Under the pieces are notes generated by a model. The model saw only the letters and a list, made by a program, of their open reading frames with translations. It did no database searches and was not told where the DNA came from. 34,328 nt of DNA from Gnetum montanum (Eukaryota; Streptophyta; Gnetopsida; Gnetales; Gnetaceae), in assembly GCA_015680685.1 (NCBI GenBank), contig MNCI01008581.1:231678-266005 (forward strand). Direction: 5' to 3'. This document shows, piece by piece, positions 31,080-34,328 of this stretch. The position numbers and the translations under genes are program-made. Position 1 is the stretch's first letter, and every line of letters begins with the position of its first letter.

Positions 31080-31460
31080 AAAGTAGTATGTAATGGGTTG
31101 TGTCTCTTTCTTCTATGGAAGCTGAATACCATGCATTACAAAAAACTGTTCAAGATGTTATATGGATTAAAAAACTTCTTAAAAAATTAGTATTAAAGTT
31201 CCCAAGTCCATTATGATCCACTGTGATAATCAAGCAACAAGTAAGGTTGTTCAAAATCTAGTTTACCATGATAAAAGCAAACATATTGAGATCAAAATTT
31301 ACTTTATATAATAGAAGTACTTGGACAAGTATATTGATGCTCAGTATATTTCCACCAAATCCCAAAAAGTTGATGGATTTACATAGACCCTTGCTAAATG
31401 ATCATATAATGCCTTTTGAAAGTACATTTCTCTATATTTACTTCCTCACAATATAAAGTG
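31080..31460 (+). pseudogene. Copia C RNase H and tail
   Basis: SSMEAEYHALQKTVQDVIWI (about 31109-31168) and KKLLKKL match the copia 'SS.EAEY.AL....E..WL..LL.EL' block with the catalytic Glu kept. Next come the shifted 'DNQAAI' region (about 31218-31240, as DNQATSKVV), VYHDKSKHIEIKI (about 31264-31300) matching 'H.RSKHIDIRYHF', and a decayed tail. The first part of RNase H (about 30960-31080) is mostly unreadable, and DNA there looks deleted. Confidence 0.8.
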
Positions 31461-31616
31461 AAAAGAAGAAGCGATATCTGAAAAATGTGAAGGTTATGAA
31501 AAGAGTTTGATTTTATGTCTAGATTAGGCATCTTCCAACATCTCTATCATAATTTTTTTCACTTAATATTATTTGTAATAAATTCAAAAAATCAAGACAA
31601 AGACAAAGAATGAATT

Positions 31617-31625
31617 AAGAAGAAG
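31617..31625 (+). other. Copia C polypurine tract
   Basis: AAGAAGAAG stands directly before TGTTAGATGG, the start of the 3' LTR. Confidence 0.55.
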
Positions 31626-32051
31626 TGTTAGATGGTAATTCATAAAGTGTTGTATTAAGTCAAGTCAATTATCTACAAGTATAATGAATTAATTTGTAAC
31701 TCTTGTATCAATTAGTAACACATAGAAGTAATTTGTAGGTCTCAATGTTATGAAACAAAATAATTCATAAGACTAAGTAAACATTCTTATAAATTAAAAG
31801 CAAAATGTTGTTACATTATGTTGTGTATGTGAGTTGTAACTTTTTGTCAAGTTAAAAGTTTGGCAAGTACTAATTTTGGGTCTATAATGAATAAAGAGGA
31901 AGTGAGTGTGAAGAACACAAGAAGAAAAATAAGAGCAACAATTATTCAAAAATAAGAAACAAACTATTACGATCAAAAGGTCTAAATTAAGTTATTCAAA
32001 AGAATTCTTCCAAAAAGAATTATAAGATTATGAAGTTTTTACCATGTTACA
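31626..32051 (+). repeat. Copia C 3' LTR
   Basis: It begins TGTTAGATGG and ends CATGTTACA, aligning with 27121-27587. Differences are mainly transitions and short gaps; it lacks about 40 bases near the block that reads AATAAATATGTGTTATG in the 5' copy. Confidence 0.85.
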
Positions 32052-33189
32052 AATTTGCTATAAATTGTTAAGATCTTTATGCCATTACTTTTTGAGTTAT
32101 TCTCTATAATGCTATGTTAACTTTATTAATGTTTTTGCCTCATATCATTTAACTATGAATCAAAACTTCAATTACAAGGTAGGTAACCCAAAATATGAAT
32201 GAACACATATTGTGATTTAAGGTTAGCAACCAGTAACTCATATACATCATCAAGGATAACAAAATTAGGTGTCTTAATTACATCAACATAAGTAGAAAAA
32301 GGTATCTCAAATTTTTGCTTACCAGCTTGTAAATCTACATTTGGAGAATTAATAGAAATGTTTGCATAGATAGAAGATACAAAAATTTTGGCATTAGTTA
32401 AAAAATTTGAAAGTAATTTAAAATTTTCCTAATTCTAGAGAGATCAAATCCATTCGAGAAAAATCAAGAAGAAAGAAATTAATTCTGTTGGAGGAAAATC
32501 ATATCTAAATGAGAAACATCAATCCGAATGAAATTCTAGCTAACATGATATATTAGAAAAATTATAGAGGAATATAATGATATCTTAAGTATGACTTGAC
32601 TTGATAACCTATAATGAAATGTACATATGTAGTTGTTGGCACATTTAGCCATTTCATGGAATAGCAAAGGTGATAAAATATAAATAAGCCATAGAAGATA
32701 TTCAAAGCAAAAATATATATGATGGTTGAGCCTGATTGATATTTTATACTAGAAGTTTCATGTAGAAAATTAGGAAATGAAGATATAATATTTTCATTTT
32801 CAAGAGTTAATATCAAGGAAAGAAAAATTCATCATGCTCCTTTGCAAAGGGAAGGATGAAAAGAGTTGAAAAGCTAAAAGAGCCGATCCCGTTTATGGAT
32901 ACACCAATGAGAAATATCAAAGTCACTATTGTAAGGTTTGGATAATGATTTTACTGCAACAAAAAAACAAACACAGTTCCAACCACTATACGCATTGGGA
33001 GGAAATAGACGAAATTGCTGTAAAGAAATGAAAATAGTCCAGGAGAATGCCGTTTTGTTTACAGGGATCACGTTGGTACCAAGGTAGGGGAATGCAAGGT
33101 TCTCTTTACCCTATAATGGCTTTCATTTCACGCAGAATCAACTATTCCTTTTGGCCCTAAATCAGTGATGTCTCTGCTGGTCACGTAGT
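32052..33189. other. Unassigned stretch with minus-strand open segments
   Basis: No retroelement domain was recognised. On the minus strand, 32428-32168 is open for 86 codons without a defined start (KQKFEIPFSTYVDVIKTPNF, then VILDDVYELLVANL). Minus-strand 33071-32874 is open for 65 codons and contains acceptor-like TTTTTTTGTTGCAG. In DNA this AT-rich, frames of such length are expected a few times by chance, so these are only candidates for old exons. Confidence 0.35.
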
Positions 33190-33960
33190 GCCTAAAAGAA
33201 ACAAAAAATAATTTTTGCAGGGAAGCGGATTCAAGGTGGAAGAAGAACTTGCTTAGGCGTTGCCACTTCCAAGGCAGAAACTGTTTCAATTTCAAATTTC
33301 TTATGCAATTGATCCGCCTGCGTCCGATGACGCCGATGTGTCCTGCAATGCGTGCACCGCATGAAGATTTTTCTGGCCGTTGCAGGGCCGTTCCTAACCT
33401 ACCTTACCTAATGCCGAATTTTCTGATGCTCAGATCTCTGTTACATTTGCCCTTAACCCTGAAATCTATGACAGGAATTAAAAATGATCTGCAGAAACAG
33501 AAAAATGCAGGAAGTCCTAAGCGAAATTGGGGCAAAATAAAACAGTTCCAAGCAACTGAAAACCCCATGTCCAGGGCCATATGTCCAATACATCATTTCT
33601 ATCTCCAGATCTTTCTCCTCCAGCAACCGAATGTATAGAACAACGATGCCAGATGCAGCGGTAGAGCCTTCTTCCGCGGTGGTGGTTGCCAACGATTTCT
33701 GGCAAGGCGGGATATATTTTTTCGGAAGTATTCGATAGTAGTTCCAGGCCTAGTGCCTTCACATTCAAGCTTGGTGTTTTGAATTTAAATTTTTCCAACC
33801 ATTTTCATTCGGGTGCAAGTGCACATAAAATATTTAGGATTAAGGTACCAGCAATATTTATGCCAAGGTAGATATTATATTATCGCCTTGTTTATAAACT
33901 CACTAGGAGCTTCAATAACCATTCTTCAAATTTTAAGTAAAAACGAAAGGCTATTAAAGC
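33190..33960. other. Less AT-rich, CpG-containing segment, possible genic remnant
   Basis: This is the most G+C- and CpG-rich non-LTR stretch in the window (for example CGCCTGCGTCCGATGACGCC near 33318). Long frames overlap on both strands: plus 33249-33638 (129 codons from TTG) and minus 33798-33517 (93 codons from TTG, reading LNVKALGLELLSNTSEKIYP). Splice-like signals exist on both strands, for example acceptor TAATTTTTGCAG ending at 33219 (plus) and TTTTTCTGTTTCTGCAG near 33490 (minus). The protein readings match nothing I recognise. It could be a 5' exon or promoter of a host gene, or an old gene fragment. Confidence 0.35.
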
Positions 33961-33966
33961 TATAAT

Positions 33967-34328
33967 TGTGAACAATTATTGGAATTATTTTTCAAAAGCA
34001 ATATTTATCTCCTAACTTCCTAACCTCCTAAGTTAATGCTTCCTAACTTGTTGGGCAAGTAATTTCCTAACTTGTTGGGCAAGTAATCTTCTAATTGGTT
34101 GGTCAAGTTACTTGGGAGAGAAGTTAGGTGAGATATTTTTAAATATGTAACTTCCCTACCTACCTTGGAACCCTATAAAAAGGCTTCAAAGGAAGGGAAA
34201 AAAAGGAAGAATCTCAAAGGGGAAGAATCTCAAAAGAGGAAGAATCTCAATTGGAATCTCAATTTTTTAGGACTTTTGGGAGGTCTCATACATCACACTT
34301 TTGAGAAGACATTGGGATCACACTTGGG
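33967..34328 (+). repeat. Probable start of another LTR or promoter segment, runs off the window
   Basis: TGTGAACAATTATTGG at 33967 could be an LTR start. Downstream lie three tandem units of about 24 bp (34040-34063, 34064-34088, 34089-34113) with core CCTAACTTGTTGGGCAAGTA; an inverted partner at 34108-34128; a TATA box CTATAAAAAGG (34173-34183); and three to four copies of GGAAGAATCTCAA (34205-34262). TATA followed by a repeat-rich leader is typical of plant LTRs. No second copy is in the window to prove it. Confidence 0.45.
34173..34183 (+). promoter_or_regulatory. TATA box in the 3'-terminal segment
   Basis: CTATAAAAAGG fits a plant TATA box with the typical purine-rich context. It is followed about 30 bases later by the GGAAGAATCTCAA repeats, which would lie near the start of a transcript. 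Confidence 0.5.

Larger units (their letters stand above)
27121..32051 (+). mobile_element. Copia element C, complete in layout but decayed
   Basis: A Ty1/copia element of about 4.9 kb with short LTRs (467 and 426 bp), gag, protease, integrase, RT, RNase H and PPT, in copia order. It differs from A and B in LTR size and sequence, so it belongs to another lineage. Stops and shifts are frequent, but several catalytic residues remain. No matching target duplication was found (ATGCT on the left, AATTT on the right). Confidence 0.9.

Overview
This window looks like intergenic, repeat-dominated nuclear DNA of a seed plant with a large genome. It is AT-rich and lacks operons, ribosome binding sites and any intact long reading frame. 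Almost everything recognisable is decayed retrotransposon: three Ty1/copia relatives (A, B, C), one Ty3/gypsy element of the non-chromodomain Athila/Tat type (D), pieces of a plant LINE on the minus strand, and a related group of gypsy-type LTRs that all begin near TGATGA and end near TCATCA. The species cannot be named from the sequence; a gymnosperm or another large-genome plant is an inference. No tRNA or rRNA gene, CRISPR array or intact host gene was found.

Layout: 1-455 is the 3' part of a gypsy-type LTR. 456-1321 is unassigned. 1322-4304 holds a badly decayed, shortened copia relative (A). 4305-4342 is a short junction with PBS-like and PPT-like sequence. 4343-11979 is copia element B, with two LTRs of about 1.37 kb, a PBS, gag, protease, integrase, RT, RNase H and a PPT. 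Its 3' LTR is split by a minus-strand solo LTR (10394-11230) flanked by the duplication AAGAA. 11980 to about 13300 carries the start of LINE ORF2 and the DUF4283 part of LINE ORF1, both on the minus strand. 14496-26219 is one minus-strand gypsy-type LTR split twice: by full-length gypsy element D (14972-25004, flanked by TACAT) and by a solo LTR (25415-26207, flanked by ATGTT). 27121-32051 is copia element C. 32052-33960 contains no recognisable element; 33190-33870 is richer in G+C and CpG and is the best candidate for low-copy or former genic DNA. From about 33967 to the window end is a TATA-bearing, repeat-containing segment that looks like the start of another LTR.

How it fits together: the coding domains describe the usual retrotransposon cycle (Gag particle, protease maturation, RT/RNase H copying from a tRNA primer, integrase insertion). 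No copy is intact; every one carries stops, and several have lost catalytic residues. The order of events can be read from the nesting: the minus-strand LTR came first, then gypsy D and the ATGTT-flanked solo LTR landed in it. In element D most of the gag stops are TAG or TGA, which fits decay of methylated cytosine.

The features most worth following up are a tandem array of three hairpins in the gypsy 3' region, where paired substitutions keep the stem; a repeated near-palindrome ACCATGACTCATGGT in the copia LTRs; an inverted-repeat module upstream of the TATA box in the gypsy-type LTRs; and a 63-nt hairpin at 26415-26477. All alignments were done by eye.
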